Source of the DNA: Pseudoalteromonas sp. R3
GTDB lineage: Bacteria > Pseudomonadota > Gammaproteobacteria > Enterobacterales > Alteromonadaceae
Direction: 5' to 3'
Length of the DNA stretch: 64,000 nt
NCBI RefSeq assembly: GCF_004014715.1
Contig: NZ_CP034835.1
Span: forward strand, 248,001-312,000
A program made the position numbers and the translations under genes. Position 1 is the first letter of the stretch; each line of letters begins with the position of its first letter. This document shows, piece after piece, positions 34,387 to 42,883 of the stretch. Below the pieces are notes generated by a model. It worked only from the letters and a program-made list of their open reading frames with translations. It had not been told where the DNA came from and did not search any database.

Positions 34387-34899
34387 ATGAATTGCCGCGG
34401 ATTTACTTTACTTGAGCTGCTGATCGCACTGGCGATAGGCTTGTTTATGCTCGGAGGTATTGCCGTGGCCTATTCGACCATTCGTAGCACTATTGCCGTG
34501 AATCAGGAGCTGGCACAGGCACAGGAAGTGATCCGTTATACCAGCCAGCTAATGACCCGTAGCATTAAGCAAACAGCGTCCACACCTCAGGTCATGCTTA
34601 ACGGTGAGGCATTAGAAGTCAGTCAGGTTGCCAATACGCCGGCCTGCGATGGCAGCGTTCCTGTGGTGAATTACACCGAGACTTTTTCTCTGCTTGATGG
34701 CTACTTATTATGCGATATCAGCTCAGATAACTTGCCTGCCCAGCGCTTGTTACGAGGGGTCAATGGGTTAAGCTTTTCGGTCGATGGCCTGATCACATCC
34801 ATAACAGTGACTCCTGTGGGTGTGCCCGTACAGTATGCGGCGGGGATCCAGATAGATATTGCAGCAAGTCAGCAGGTGCTGGCGACGGCGAATTGGTGA
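34387..34899 (+). CDS. pilW: type IV minor pilin, PilW-like
   Basis: 170 residues from the ATG at 34387 (earlier in-frame starts at 34369 and 34375 overlap pilV). The leader MNCRG precedes FTLLELLIALAIGLFMLGG with Glu5. PilW-type body, but much shorter than the 270-350 residues usual for PilW, so the C-terminal domain is reduced. Part of the same coupled operon. Confidence 0.8.
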   Translation: MNCRGFTLLELLIALAIGLFMLGGIAVAYSTIRSTIAVNQELAQAQEVIRYTSQLMTRSIKQTASTPQVMLNGEALEVSQVANTPACDGSVPVVNYTETFSLLDGYLLCDISSDNLPAQRLLRGVNGLSFSVDGLITSITVTPVGVPVQYAAGIQIDIAASQQVLATANW

Positions 34900-34904
34900 C
34901 TATT

Positions 34905-36647
34905 ATGGTAATTCAATCACTGCGACAACGTGGGTTTACCCTGATAAAAGTGATGCTACTCAGCTCGGTGGCCAGTGTCGTCGTATTTGCAGCATTTAAA
35001 GATACTTTGGTGCAGGAGCGTCTCAGTGGTAATTATCAAAAAGACCTGAATGCCCGTTTATTGGCTGAAAAGGGCGTGATCGAACGGGGACAGGCACTCA
35101 AAGCAGCACTTATCAATAACCCAAATTTGACACTTGAGCAGGCGGTACAGCAGGTTGGGTCAAAGCTGGGGACGGGCGAGCTGGATGGGACAAGCTATAA
35201 TGCGCAGTTGTCAGTCAACGGTGATGAAGTAGCGATTGCCAGTCTGGGGCAACGTTATGATGATCAGGCCCAGGCGCGTATGGTCTCTTACTTTAAATAC
35301 ACCCCTCCCGAGCGCAGCTCTGTGTTCCAAAACGCCGTTACCGGGTGTAAAGGAGTTAATCTTGCAGGCAGTGGTTTGGTTGACAGTTATGATTCCACTC
35401 AGGGCAGTTACGAAGACACTAAGACCAATAATGGCGATGTGAACACTGTGATTGGCGATGCCGATGTGGTACTAAATGGTCACTCTCCTATCATGGGGGA
35501 TGTGAAAGCGTCAGGTGTCTTGTATCTTAAAGGCTCTTCGCCCGTCGTCGGAACTGTGCAATCCAATACGGGGATCGATATTTCTGCTGGTAGTGGCGTA
35601 CGGGTTGATGGTGATGTCCTTACTCAGGGTTTCGTAAAACACAATGGCGGGCAGATCACAGGTGTGCTGCGAGCGAACGGCGACGTGACGATGAAGTGGG
35701 GGGCTGAGATTCTTAATCAAAACCGCTCAGAGCTAGACATTATGTATGGTGGCACGGGAGCTTTTCAGAGCAGCCATATGCAAGATGGGCTGCACTATTC
35801 AGCAGATCGCTTCAACGTTAACCCTGAAGTAGAGGCGGTGCGGGTATACGACCCAAGTTCCCCGGACTATGATCCCAGTAACCCCGATAAAGAATGTGAT
35901 CCACTGGCCTTGCCCTTGAATATGCCCTCTGTGATCGACAGCAATAACAATTATGCTGACTTTACAGTCGGTGCTCAGACGGATTATGTATTTACCCCGA
36001 GTGAAGGTCGTTATATACGCGGGGGGAGTGGCACCTGGTCATCCAGCCCTGCCGACATTTATTTGTTTCAACACCTAACGCAGAATCATGGCCAGGGGAA
36101 TGCTGGTAGTGAGTATGTGTATGGCATGAAGAACATGAAGCTGACCAGTGATGGCACCATTACCATTGAGGGAGGAGATGTTATCTGGCTGGTTGATGGT
36201 GATTTCAAAATGACAGGACACACCAGTATTACCATCAAAGCAGGCAGCAGTCTGGCGATTTTTGTTACCGGCAAGGTTGATTTTGGTGCCAGTGGTATCG
36301 TGATCACAGAACGCGAGGGCATGACTGATAGCGGCTTTCCAAGTTTGAGTATCTTCTCTTCTTACTCTGGCCAAAATGGCATTACTCTCAGAGGTGCCAG
36401 TTCCGTGTATGCCGTGATTTATGCACCTGTTACCAGCATCGCAATGCGGGGAAGCGGTCAGTTTTACGGCACCATCCGAGGTGCAACCATAGATGCCACT
36501 GGCGGTAGTGGCGTGCATTTTGATGAAGCACTGAAAAACTTTAACCTTGGTAATGGTGGTGTAGTTACGCCGGCTAAGCTCGAATTTTTGGGCTGGCGCT
36601 TTGAGTCTGGCGAGGACTACCAGGCACCAGACGAGGATGATGAATAG
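34905..36647 (+). CDS. PilX-like pilus assembly protein with bactofilin-like repeats and DUF7305-like domain
   Basis: 580 residues from the ATG at 34905 (GTG at 34896 also possible). The N-terminal prepilin-like segment is QRG-FTLIKVMLLSS, with Lys where pilins have Glu5. A PilX-type stretch DTLVQERLSGNYQKDLNARLLAEKG follows (about 42-66). From about 185 to 285 are short Gly/Val-rich repeats (VLNGHSPIMGDVKASG, LYLKGSSPVVGTVQS) like bactofilin beta-helices. The C-terminal 180 residues resemble DUF7305 (QFYGTIRGATIDATGGSGVHFDEAL). It could be a large tip or cell-wall-interacting component. No pilY1 follows. Confidence 0.75.
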   Translation: MVIQSLRQRGFTLIKVMLLSSVASVVVFAAFKDTLVQERLSGNYQKDLNARLLAEKGVIERGQALKAALINNPNLTLEQAVQQVGSKLGTGELDGTSYNAQLSVNGDEVAIASLGQRYDDQAQARMVSYFKYTPPERSSVFQNAVTGCKGVNLAGSGLVDSYDSTQGSYEDTKTNNGDVNTVIGDADVVLNGHSPIMGDVKASGVLYLKGSSPVVGTVQSNTGIDISAGSGVRVDGDVLTQGFVKHNGGQITGVLRANGDVTMKWGAEILNQNRSELDIMYGGTGAFQSSHMQDGLHYSADRFNVNPEVEAVRVYDPSSPDYDPSNPDKECDPLALPLNMPSVIDSNNNYADFTVGAQTDYVFTPSEGRYIRGGSGTWSSSPADIYLFQHLTQNHGQGNAGSEYVYGMKNMKLTSDGTITIEGGDVIWLVDGDFKMTGHTSITIKAGSSLAIFVTGKVDFGASGIVITEREGMTDSGFPSLSIFSSYSGQNGITLRGASSVYAVIYAPVTSIAMRGSGQFYGTIRGATIDATGGSGVHFDEALKNFNLGNGGVVTPAKLEFLGWRFESGEDYQAPDEDDE

Positions 36648-36811
36648 CATAGTGCCATAGTCGCTTTGTTGGCATAGAAAAATTCTTCCCTTCTTTTTAA
36701 ACCTTTTGCTCCTTTGGCTGCGTCTTATCTATCAAACATCGTACAATCGGGTCACTTTCATTATGATATCTGATGTGTCACGATGACGGCTCGGTAACGA
36801 GGGAATACTCT

Positions 36812-37363
36812 ATGATAATCAATGCCAAAGAGGCATTTAACCAAGATAAAATTGAGGCGTTAGTGCTACGTGCCCAGCAAGGCGAGCAGGTGGCATTTGA
36901 ACAGCTTTATCAACAGTGTTATCGCAGGGTGTATGGACTGTGTTTGCGTTTGCTGGCCGATCAGGCACACGCGGAGGATGCGACACAGGAAGTGTTTGTT
37001 CAGCTATGGCATAAAATCGCTCAGTTTCAGGGGCAGTCGAAATTCACAACCTGGCTTCACAGCGTCACGTCGAATGTTGCAATTAGTTATTTGCGTAAGC
37101 AAAAAAACTGGCTGCAAAAAGTCGTCAGCCTGGAAGACAGTGGTATGGAACAAACTGAAATCGCGCAATGTGACTCACTCAACGGACTCGATAAGCTGGT
37201 TCTGCGGTTACCGGAACGTGCCCGCTTGGTGTTTGTCTTACATGCGGTTGAAGGATATCGCCATGAAGAAGTCGCGGGCATGTTGAACATGGCGGTGGGC
37301 TCAAGTAAGTCTCAGTTTCACCGGGCCAGGAAATTGTTACAGGAGTGGTACGACAATGAGTAA
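36812..37363 (+). CDS. ECF RNA polymerase sigma factor
   Basis: 183 residues from the ATG at 36812, preceded by GAGGG at good spacing (the frame is open to 36773). Sigma region 2 (about 30-95) includes QLYQQCYRRVYGLCLRLL and DATQEVFVQLWHKI; region 4 (about 125-180) includes LPERARLVFVLHAVEGYRHEE and the recognition helix. It overlaps the next gene by 8 bp, the typical position of an anti-sigma factor. The target regulon likely includes its own operon. Confidence 0.93.
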   Translation: MIINAKEAFNQDKIEALVLRAQQGEQVAFEQLYQQCYRRVYGLCLRLLADQAHAEDATQEVFVQLWHKIAQFQGQSKFTTWLHSVTSNVAISYLRKQKNWLQKVVSLEDSGMEQTEIAQCDSLNGLDKLVLRLPERARLVFVLHAVEGYRHEEVAGMLNMAVGSSKSQFHRARKLLQEWYDNE

Positions 37364-37841
37364 ACCAACATTTGAGCAGTTTCTGAAGCAACAACTGCCA
37401 CGGCAACAAGATCAGGATCAACTTCCTGAGCCGAGAAAAGATTTATGGCCGGGCATTGAAAAGGCGATCAACTTGCCCGCAGCGGAGCCTCGCTCAACTA
37501 ATCCCTGGGTTAAGCTGGCAGGCTTTGCGGCCTGCGTTTCTGCGGGCCTGCTGAGCTGGCAAGTCATCATGACGCAGCCCAGGCAAGACACGATGGCTAA
37601 TATGAGTGCGTTCTTTGAGCAGAAAAAACAGACGTTACTGGTTCAGTATGAGACACAACCTGCACTGACACAGGATTGGCAGGTTCCATTACAGGAACTG
37701 GAAGAAGCAGAGCAGGCCATCAAGCTGGCTCTGACAAAAGATCCCGATAATGCAGCCCTGCTTAAAATGCTGGCCCAGGTATACCAGCAGCAGTTAGATT
37801 TAATCACTAAGGTACATCAGCCCCAGTGGCAACAGATTTAG
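37356..37841 (+). CDS. probable anti-sigma factor
   Basis: 161 residues. One transmembrane helix at about 51-68 (VKLAGFAACVSAGLLSWQVI) separates a cytosolic N-terminal part (about 50 residues) from a periplasmic helical part rich in Gln/Glu. No zinc-binding HxxxCxxC motif is visible, so it is not a classic ZAS anti-sigma factor. The role is inferred from topology and the 8-bp overlap with the sigma gene. Confidence 0.65.
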   Translation: MSKPTFEQFLKQQLPRQQDQDQLPEPRKDLWPGIEKAINLPAAEPRSTNPWVKLAGFAACVSAGLLSWQVIMTQPRQDTMANMSAFFEQKKQTLLVQYETQPALTQDWQVPLQELEEAEQAIKLALTKDPDNAALLKMLAQVYQQQLDLITKVHQPQWQQI

Positions 37842-37850
37842 GAGAGAAGC

Positions 37851-38792
37851 ATGAAAGCAATCATTTTAGGACTGGCCACGCTGCCGCTGTTTGCCCTGGC
37901 GGGTGACAAGATTGACGAGCAGATTGAAGTGCCGCTAAATGGCAAAGTGGTCATCGAAAACCAGCGTGGTAAAGTCACTATTAAGTCATGGGACAAGCCA
38001 AGCTTTAAAGTGAGTGGCGAGCTAGATGAGCTGGCTGAGGGTTATACATTAGAAACTCAGGGTAATGTAACAGAGTTTATTGTCAAAATGCCACGTCGCA
38101 ACAAAGGGTGGAATAACAAGCGAGACGGTTCTCGGTTGACTATTTATATGCCGAAACAGAGTGAACTGGATTTTGAAGGGGTGAATGTCGATGTGGATGT
38201 CAGTAACTTCAGTGCAGGTGTGGCAGTAACCACCGTCAATGGTGACATTGAGGTGAATCAGGCGAGCGGCAAAATTGAACTGGAAACCGTCAACGGCGAC
38301 ATCGAAGGTAAAGAGCTATCTGGTAACATCCGCTACGAAACGGTCAATGGCGATATTGAGGACATGGCATCCAGCGGAAAGCTACGTTTCAACGCGGTCA
38401 ATGGTGGTATTGAGAGTATGACTCAGGCGAGTGATATTCGGGTTGAAAACGTCAATGGTGAAGTTGATTTCGATATTGCCAGTCTGAAAGACCTGAGAAT
38501 GAGCACCGTCAATGGCGAGATTAATGTAAAAATGAGAGCTCTGGAAAAGCGAGCTAATATTCGTTTTGAATCAGTCAGTGGTGATGTCGACTTTTATTTT
38601 CCCGCTAATTTGTCGGCGCGTTTTGATATCGATGCGCATGCCGGTGGGCGCATCATCAATGAACTGTCAGCAGACAAAGAAAAGAAGGCTAAATATGGGC
38701 CGTCGCGTGAACTGGAGTTCGTGATTAACGACGGTGATGTGGATGTAGAAATCGATACTGTCAGTGGACGTATTACGTTGAAGAAATTGTAA
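37851..38792 (+). CDS. secreted DUF4097-family beta-repeat protein
   Basis: 313 residues with a signal peptide (cleavage near LAGDK, about residue 18). The body is a series of about 20-residue beta repeats marked by TVNGDIE, TVNGDIEGKEL, AVNGGIESM, NVNGEVDFD and TVNGEINVK, typical of DUF4097 adhesin-like proteins predicted to form a solenoid. It is the third gene of the sigma/anti-sigma operon, so it is likely an envelope effector or sensor of that ECF pathway. Function unknown. Confidence 0.82.
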   Translation: MKAIILGLATLPLFALAGDKIDEQIEVPLNGKVVIENQRGKVTIKSWDKPSFKVSGELDELAEGYTLETQGNVTEFIVKMPRRNKGWNNKRDGSRLTIYMPKQSELDFEGVNVDVDVSNFSAGVAVTTVNGDIEVNQASGKIELETVNGDIEGKELSGNIRYETVNGDIEDMASSGKLRFNAVNGGIESMTQASDIRVENVNGEVDFDIASLKDLRMSTVNGEINVKMRALEKRANIRFESVSGDVDFYFPANLSARFDIDAHAGGRIINELSADKEKKAKYGPSRELEFVINDGDVDVEIDTVSGRITLKKL

Positions 38793-38802
38793 TACTCAGG
38801 AG

Positions 38803-38823
38803 GGACGCTCGGCGAGGGCGTCC
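38803..38823 (+). terminator. probable terminator of the ECF operon
   Basis: GGACGC and GCGTCC pair around TCGGCGAGG, followed by TTTAG. Short stem and short T-tail, so only moderately convincing. Confidence 0.55.
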
Positions 38824-38911
38824 TTTAGTCAGTATTAGCCTGTAATCTAGATTCATTTCCACCCCAATTGCGTATACAATAACAGGTCCGTCCCTTAGTG
38901 TTTGTAGTGAT

Positions 38912-40291
38912 ATGGCGAAACCTGATCAACAAGTCGATACCCTGAAAGTTCCTCCCCATTCCATCGAGGCAGAGCAGTCTGTTTTAGGTGGACTGATGCT
39001 TGATAATCAGGCGTTTGATAGGGTTGCAGAGCTGGTTGTCGCGCAGGACTTTTACACCCGCACCCACAAGCTGATATTCGAGGCAATGACCAAGCTGGTC
39101 GAGGCCAGTCAGCCTATAGATCTGATCACTATCTCGGAAAACCTAGAGAAGAACAACCAACTGGATACGGTCGGTGGTTTTGCTTATCTGGCTGAAATTG
39201 CTAAAAATACGCCCAGTGCAGCGAACATAGATGCCTACGCCAGTATTGTACGCGAACGAGCAGTGGTCCGTGAGATGATCTCGGTGGCGAATGAAATCGC
39301 CGAGGCGGGTTTTAACCCGGAAGGACGTGATAGCCACGAATTGTTGGACCTGGCGGAAAGTAAGGTATTCAAAATCGCTGAGCAGCGTACTAAGAGTACC
39401 GAAGGTCCGCAGAGCATCCACAGCATTCTCGAAAAAACCGTCGATAAAATTGAAGAGCTTTACCAGTCGCCGCAGGATGGTGTAACGGGGGTGAGCACGG
39501 GCTACTCTGATCTTGACCAGATGACCGCTGGCCTGCAACCCTCAGATCTGATCATAGTCGCGGCACGTCCATCGATGGGTAAAACCACTTTTGCGATGAA
39601 CCTGGCAGAGCATGCTGCGATGACGCAGGATAAACCCGTGCTTATCTATTCACTGGAGATGCCCTCAGAACAGATCATGATGAGGATGTTGGCTTCACTG
39701 GGACGCATTAACCAGACCAAAGTAAGAACGGGTCAGCTGGATGATGATGATTGGGCACGGTTATCCTCAACCATGGGCTTGTTGATGGAAAAGGGGCAAA
39801 TGTACATTGATGATGCATCAGGTCTGACGCCAACGGATGTGCGCTCGCGAGCAAGGCGTATCGCACGAGATCATGGAGGTATCAGTATGATCATGGTGGA
39901 TTATCTACAGCTGATGCGAGTGCCTAGTTTATCAGACAACCGGACCTTAGAAATCGCAGAGATATCTCGTTCACTCAAAGCACTGGCAAAAGAACTTCAG
40001 TGTCCTGTAATTGCACTATCACAGCTTAACCGTACACTGGAACAACGTGCTGATAAACGCCCGGTTAACTCAGACTTACGTGAATCAGGGTCTATCGAGC
40101 AGGATGCCGACTTGATCATGTTTATCTATCGTGATGAGGTGTACAACGACGACAGCCCAGATAAGGGAGTCGCGGAAATTATCATTGGTAAACAGCGTAA
40201 TGGTCCGATTGGTAAGGTTAGGTTAACCTTCCAGGGGCAATTCTCTCGGTTCGACAATTATGCCGGTCCTGCAGTGGATGACGAATATTAA
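38912..40291 (+). CDS. dnaB: replicative DNA helicase
   Basis: 459 residues. Hexameric helicase of the replication fork. The N-terminal domain (about 15-115, PHSIEAEQSVLGGLML) is joined to a RecA-like C-terminal domain with Walker A in ARPSMGKTTFAMNLAE, Walker B in MIMVDYLQLM and the C-terminal ELRESGSIEQDADLIMF-type segment. No intein is seen. Followed by alr after 48 bp, the conserved dnaB-alr pair. Confidence 0.97.
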   Translation: MAKPDQQVDTLKVPPHSIEAEQSVLGGLMLDNQAFDRVAELVVAQDFYTRTHKLIFEAMTKLVEASQPIDLITISENLEKNNQLDTVGGFAYLAEIAKNTPSAANIDAYASIVRERAVVREMISVANEIAEAGFNPEGRDSHELLDLAESKVFKIAEQRTKSTEGPQSIHSILEKTVDKIEELYQSPQDGVTGVSTGYSDLDQMTAGLQPSDLIIVAARPSMGKTTFAMNLAEHAAMTQDKPVLIYSLEMPSEQIMMRMLASLGRINQTKVRTGQLDDDDWARLSSTMGLLMEKGQMYIDDASGLTPTDVRSRARRIARDHGGISMIMVDYLQLMRVPSLSDNRTLEIAEISRSLKALAKELQCPVIALSQLNRTLEQRADKRPVNSDLRESGSIEQDADLIMFIYRDEVYNDDSPDKGVAEIIIGKQRNGPIGKVRLTFQGQFSRFDNYAGPAVDDEY

Positions 40292-40339
40292 AGTATTCGT
40301 TTTTGCTAACTGAGTCGGCAGCCTGAATTAGGAGTGAGT

Positions 40340-41428
40340 ATGCGCCTGGCAACCGCCGAAATTAACCTCGCGGCATTAAGTTATAATTTACAACGGATCA
40401 AGGCTCTGGCACCTGGTGCCCGCGTGATGGCTGTGCTCAAGGCTAATGCCTATGGCCATGGTCTGGTCAAAATTGCCCAGCAACTCAATGACGCGGATGC
40501 CTTTGCGGTAGCGCGTATTGATGAAGCACTGGCGCTGCGCGCCGGTGGCTTGACCAAGCCGATAGTTTTGCTGGAAGGCTTTTTTCATTGTGCTGATTTG
40601 CCTATTCTGATTGCCAATAACTTTGAAACCATTATTCATGATGAAAACCAGCTACGAGCCATTGAAACCGGCCAGCTAGGTGCTCGTTTGTCTGTGTGGC
40701 TGAAGGTCGATACAGGGATGCACCGACTTGGCATCGAGCCTGAACAGTTCGAAACCTTTTATCAACGGCTAAAAGCTTGTGATAATGTCGACCCGAATAT
40801 CAAACTGATGACGCACTTTTCCTGTGCTGATGATGTAAATAGTACGCAAACGCAATGTCAGATTAAAGCGTTTGAGCGTCTGATAGAAGGTAAACCTGAA
40901 GCCAAGTGTTTGGCCAACTCCGCCGGGGTAATCGGCTGGCCTCAGTCACACGGTGACTGGATCCGTCCTGGTCTAATGATGTATGGGGTTTCACCCATGC
41001 TAAATCAGGTTGGCACTGAGCATGGGCTCAAGCCTGTGATGCGGCTAACAACCCGGGTGATCGCCATCAAGACCATCGCTGCTGGCGAGAAAGTAGGATA
41101 TGGCGGCCGCTGGCAGAGTAATCGACAAACTCAGTTGGCCGTAGTAGCGATGGGGTATGGTGATGGCTACCCACGTAATGCTCGTAATGGGACGCCGGTA
41201 GTGATCAGAGAGAGGCGTTATGGCATTGTTGGTGCTGTATCTATGGACATGATCACAGTGGACATAGGCACTAACCCAGATGGGGTTGCAGTCGGTGATC
41301 AGGTTGAAATGTGGGGGCCGGCTTTGCCTGTTGAAGAAGTAGCCGCGTGTGCGGGGACTATCCCCTATGAATTACTCTGCAATGTTACACCCAGGGTGAG
41401 TTATGACTACATCACCCCAGCAGACTAA
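40340..41428 (+). CDS. alr: alanine racemase
   Basis: 362 residues. PLP enzyme making D-alanine for peptidoglycan. The PLP lysine is in VLKANAYGHGL near the N-terminus and the catalytic tyrosine lies in the C-terminal region after VGAVSMDMITVDI. The ATG at 40340 is preferred over the GTG at 40334 because AGGAG spans 40330-40334. It ends 9 bp from the converging yjbQ. Confidence 0.96.
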   Translation: MRLATAEINLAALSYNLQRIKALAPGARVMAVLKANAYGHGLVKIAQQLNDADAFAVARIDEALALRAGGLTKPIVLLEGFFHCADLPILIANNFETIIHDENQLRAIETGQLGARLSVWLKVDTGMHRLGIEPEQFETFYQRLKACDNVDPNIKLMTHFSCADDVNSTQTQCQIKAFERLIEGKPEAKCLANSAGVIGWPQSHGDWIRPGLMMYGVSPMLNQVGTEHGLKPVMRLTTRVIAIKTIAAGEKVGYGGRWQSNRQTQLAVVAMGYGDGYPRNARNGTPVVIRERRYGIVGAVSMDMITVDIGTNPDGVAVGDQVEMWGPALPVEEVAACAGTIPYELLCNVTPRVSYDYITPAD

Positions 41429-41437
41429 TCTTTCTGT

Positions 41438-41869
41438 CTATTCCAAAAGCTGGCCATGCAAGGTTGCGACAATTGAGCGGCTACTTGCATGGTCTCTGTG
41501 CTCTCCCAAGTAAATCCCTTGCCAGGTACCCAATTGCAAGCGCCCATGACTAACCGGGATCGTGACGTCACAGCCCAGCGTACTGGATTTGATATGGGCT
41601 GGCATGTCGTCATCACCTTCATAATCATGACGATAGTAACTTTGTCGTTCGGGCACAAAGTGGTTAAAGTGACTTTCCATGTCCATGCGAACGGTGGGGT
41701 CGGCATTTTCATTGATGGTGAGACTGGCTGAAGTGTGCTGAATAAACAAATGCAGTAATCCCACTTTGTAATAGCCAAGCTGTGGTAACTGAGTAAGTAC
41801 TTCATCATCAATTAAATGAAAGCCGCGTTGACGCGGCCTGAGTGTGATATGTGTCTGATGCCAGCTCAT
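41438..41869 (-). CDS. yjbQ: YjbQ/UPF0047 family protein
   Basis: 143 residues. The motif [21 protein letters not shown] and the conserved [19 protein letters not shown] define this small family. E. coli YjbQ can weakly substitute for thiamine-phosphate synthase; its natural substrate is unclear. This is of passing interest here because thiE in the window is frameshifted. It overlaps the CheX-like gene by 4 bp (ATGA), so the two are co-translated. Confidence 0.9.
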   Translation of the reverse strand: MSWHQTHITLRPRQRGFHLIDDEVLTQLPQLGYYKVGLLHLFIQHTSASLTINENADPTVRMDMESHFNHFVPERQSYYRHDYEGDDDMPAHIKSSTLGCDVTIPVSHGRLQLGTWQGIYLGEHRDHASSRSIVATLHGQLLE

Positions 41870-42333
41870 AGCTTATCGAAGCTCACCTCTATGTTGGCAT
41901 TCCCGTCAGCTGAGGTGAAGGGCATAATGATTTTCGGGCCATCGCATTTGTGAGTAATAGTGTGCCCGGGTCCGGAGACCACAATAGGCGTGGCCATATC
42001 AAATTCGTAGCCTTTTTCACCAAGCAGGTTCTTTGCGCCACCGGTAACCATATTGGTGATCTCACCGACCATATCGGTGACCTCTTCATTGATTTTGTCC
42101 GGGCGCTCACCCAGCATTCGTTCCATAATGGTCAATGCCAGGCCTTCATCAAAACTGATAGAAAAGGAGCCTTTGGTTTGTGGGCCTACCATGCCAATCA
42201 ACCCTGACACATCGCCACATGCTACTTCATCTTTCTTAATCTTGGGCTTACCAGGCGTTAATTCTGTTTGTGCCATGGTCGCCAGTACATTCATTAATGA
42301 CGATAAAAAAGGGTTGATGAATTCTACATTCAT
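41866..42333 (-). CDS. CheX-like chemotaxis phosphatase domain protein
   Basis: 155 residues. The CheX/CheC-like fold includes the segment [22 protein letters not shown], where Glu and Asn of the ExxN motif are the residues used to dephosphorylate CheY-P. The N-terminus [19 protein letters not shown] is family-typical. A cytosolic protein acting on a response regulator; no other chemotaxis gene is nearby, so it serves a remote pathway. It is upstream of and overlaps yjbQ. Confidence 0.87.
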   Translation of the reverse strand: MNVEFINPFLSSLMNVLATMAQTELTPGKPKIKKDEVACGDVSGLIGMVGPQTKGSFSISFDEGLALTIMERMLGERPDKINEEVTDMVGEITNMVTGGAKNLLGEKGYEFDMATPIVVSGPGHTITHKCDGPKIIMPFTSADGNANIEVSFDKL

Positions 42334-42405
42334 ATGTTTCTTCCCTAGGTTCCTACGTTTTAACGGACGCTGATTTAAGTGTAGTGGGCTTTTTGCTATG
42401 CTGCA

Positions 42406-42840
42406 CTACTCATTACACTTTCCACAACGGCCGTGTGCTTCAATCGTTTGTGCTTTTACAAGAAAGCCGTGCTCTGCAGCCAGGTTATTCAGCTCGTGTG
42501 AAATGGCATTGGAATGCAGCTCTTGTACGTGACCACAAGAGTCACAGATCAATAACTGCACAGGGTGAATACAGTCAAAGTGATGGCACAGCATAAATGC
42601 ATTCGTGCTTTCAATTTTATGAATAAACCCTAATTCTGCGAGAAAATCCAAAGCACGGTATACCGTTGCTGGTTTTGCGCCAGACTCGGTGAGTTTGAGC
42701 TCTTCTAACAGATCATAGGCGCCTACACCGCCTTGTTTAGCAGCGAGTAAGCGGAAAACTTTTTCTCGGATAGGGGTAAAACGAGCCCCTCGATTATCAC
42801 AAACTTGCTTAGCTTTACTTACCAGTTGTTCTATATTCAT
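42406..42840 (-). CDS. zur: Fur-family repressor, Zur-like
   Basis: 144 residues. The N-terminal winged helix includes KPATVYRALDFLAELGFIHKIES, close to Zur of enterobacteria. The metal sites use CHHFDCIHP and two CxxC pairs (CDSC and CGKC) for structural zinc. Likely represses zinc uptake genes when zinc is plentiful. No znuABC is in the window. The Zur versus Fur/Per assignment rests on motif similarity from memory. Confidence 0.85.
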   Translation of the reverse strand: MNIEQLVSKAKQVCDNRGARFTPIREKVFRLLAAKQGGVGAYDLLEELKLTESGAKPATVYRALDFLAELGFIHKIESTNAFMLCHHFDCIHPVQLLICDSCGHVQELHSNAISHELNNLAAEHGFLVKAQTIEAHGRCGKCNE

Positions 42841-42883
42841 GTTCTAAATCCTTACACTGCCATGCAATACTAACATATTCTTT

